From Nitrospirota bacterium (lineage in GTDB: Bacteria > Nitrospirota > Nitrospiria > Nitrospirales > UBA8639): a DNA stretch of 5,370 nucleotides. Both the position numbers and the translations under genes were made by a program. The notes under the pieces are model-generated. The model did no database searches. It saw only the letters and a program-made list of their open reading frames with translations, and was not told the DNA's origin. This document shows, piece after piece, positions 4,736-5,370 of the stretch; within the stretch, counting starts at the first letter, position 1, and each line of letters starts with the position of its first letter. The stretch lies in NCBI GenBank assembly GCA_003228495.1, contig QIDY01000160.1, positions 1-5,370 on the forward strand, in the 5' to 3' direction.

Positions 4736-5370
4736 ATGAAAATCGCCATTATATTCTGTTTGACATTTTCCCTTGTAGCTAATGGGGAACAAACCGCGTT
4801 ATCTCACCAGGCTGAACCGGATCATCAATCTGGCATTCAATGGTATGAATGGGGGCGAGAGGCCTTCAACCGAGCTCAAACTGAAGATAAACTCATCCTT
4901 CTGGATCTCACGGCTGTTTGGTGTCATGCCTGCCATGTGATGGATGAAACGACTTATGCCGATCCGAAGGTTCTTGCATTACTCCAGGCCCACTTTATTC
5001 CGATTCGGGTGGACACCGATCAACGCCCCGATCTTGAAGCACGGTATCGAACAGGCGGGTGGCCGACCACCAGTCTTCTGTTGCCGACCGGAGAAATTCT
5101 CTTTCAAGCCAATTCCCTTGAATCAGGGATGATGGTCGAGCTGCTCCAAGAGGCCAAGGTGTTGTATGAATCAGAAAAAGAAGATTTACGCAAGCAAGCG
5201 GCTCAATTGTGGAATCGAGTGAGGGAACGTGTCCACGCGAATCAATCCTCAGATACGGTGCTTCGTTCTGCTATGGCAGGGCAGAGCGTTGAAATGATGA
5301 AAAGGGAGTTTGATACGGTGAATGGGGGATTTCGAGATCACCCGAAATTTTTTGAACCTGAAGCTATTCA
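4736..5370 (+). CDS. Exported DUF255/YyaL-like thioredoxin-domain protein, 5' part (3' end outside window)
   Basis: ATG 4736 opens a frame that stays open to the window edge (211 codons plus 2 bases). Residues 1 to about 17 (MKIAIIFCLTFSLVANG) form a short signal peptide. The thioredoxin-like domain runs from about 35 to 140. It has W-Y-E-W-G near 36-40 and the active-site motif WCHACHVM with Cys63 and Cys66. Then come 'DPKVLALLQAHFIPIRVDTDQRPDLEARY' in pieces, and GGWPTTSLLLPTGEIL with the conserved Pro. This is the pattern of the DUF255 (Thioredox_DsbH/YyaL, SPATA20-like) family, usually WCHWCHVM. Near the window end, 'GGFRDHPKFFEPEA' matches the family's 'GGFG.APKFP.P' block before the glycosidase-like helical barrel. 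Full members run 600-700 residues, so most of the gene is missing. Family function is not firmly known; a periplasmic thiol-redox role is inference. GTG 4733 is an alternative start; an in-frame TGA at 4697 bounds the start. The ribosome site is weak (CAGG, about 14 bases upstream). Confidence 0.85.
   Translation, partial: MKIAIIFCLTFSLVANGEQTALSHQAEPDHQSGIQWYEWGREAFNRAQTEDKLILLDLTAVWCHACHVMDETTYADPKVLALLQAHFIPIRVDTDQRPDLEARYRTGGWPTTSLLLPTGEILFQANSLESGMMVELLQEAKVLYESEKEDLRKQAAQLWNRVRERVHANQSSDTVLRSAMAGQSVEMMKREFDTVNGGFRDHPKFFEPEAI

Noticed and set aside
4922..4936. C-H-A-C-H in the DUF255-like protein matches the haem c attachment motif CxxCH.
   Set aside because: It follows a Trp and sits at the thioredoxin active-site position, with the family's HVM and GGWP blocks around it. 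It is the redox CxxC, not a haem site.
4944..5132. Plus-strand 62-codon ORF inside the DUF255-like gene.
   Set aside because: It lies out of frame within a clearly recognisable thioredoxin-domain coding sequence and has no ribosome site or domain features. It is a shadow ORF.

Overview
The window is a compact, all-plus-strand gene cluster of moderate GC (about 50% by eye) in which almost every product carries a Sec-type signal peptide. The protein types point to a Gram-negative bacterium with a large periplasmic or extracellular copper-redox repertoire. They are a multicopper-oxidase-like C-terminus, twin cupredoxin/carboxypeptidase-regulatory-like proteins, a LolA-fold-like protein, a HEAT-repeat protein and an exported DUF255/YyaL-like thioredoxin protein. 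My best guess is Nitrospirota (Nitrospira-like), but no phylogenetic marker is present and this is only an impression.

Layout. Positions 1-320 hold the C-terminal end of a multicopper-oxidase-like protein, closed by a very strong intrinsic terminator (357-394). A new transcription unit then starts, with a weak promoter candidate and a perfect AGGAGG ribosome site. It has two 305-residue tandem paralogs (498-1415 and 1421-2338) that both keep a type-1-copper-like ligand set (His...Cys-x2-His-x2-Met). Next come a LolA-like exported protein (ORF 2340-3191) and a TPR/HEAT-repeat protein (3208-4572). A 160-base spacer with heptamer-periodic repeats in two opposed arms follows, then the 5' part of an exported DUF255-type thioredoxin protein (4736 to window end).

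The most interesting signal lies at the junction of the second cupredoxin gene and the LolA-like gene. A 179-bp full-length foldback element (2348-2526) has 10-bp perfect terminal inverted repeats and TAA (or CTAA) target duplications. It looks like a MITE. Removing the element plus one duplication in silico (182 bp) restores an ATG at 2335 that overlaps the upstream stop codon (ATGA) and starts a normal signal peptide (MKWLTVFLCN...) in frame with the rest of the gene. The element therefore appears to have landed four codons into this gene. The ancestral start now runs into a stop at 2401, while a different ATG (2340) happens to read open through the whole element into the old gene. The present 283-residue ORF would carry about 61 element-encoded residues in front of its signal peptide.

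Working model (inference): the cluster encodes periplasmic copper/redox proteins and accessory factors. The cupredoxin pair would carry electrons or copper, the LolA-like and HEAT proteins would be envelope helpers, and the DUF255 protein would have a thiol-redox or related role. No substrate or pathway can be assigned from sequence alone.
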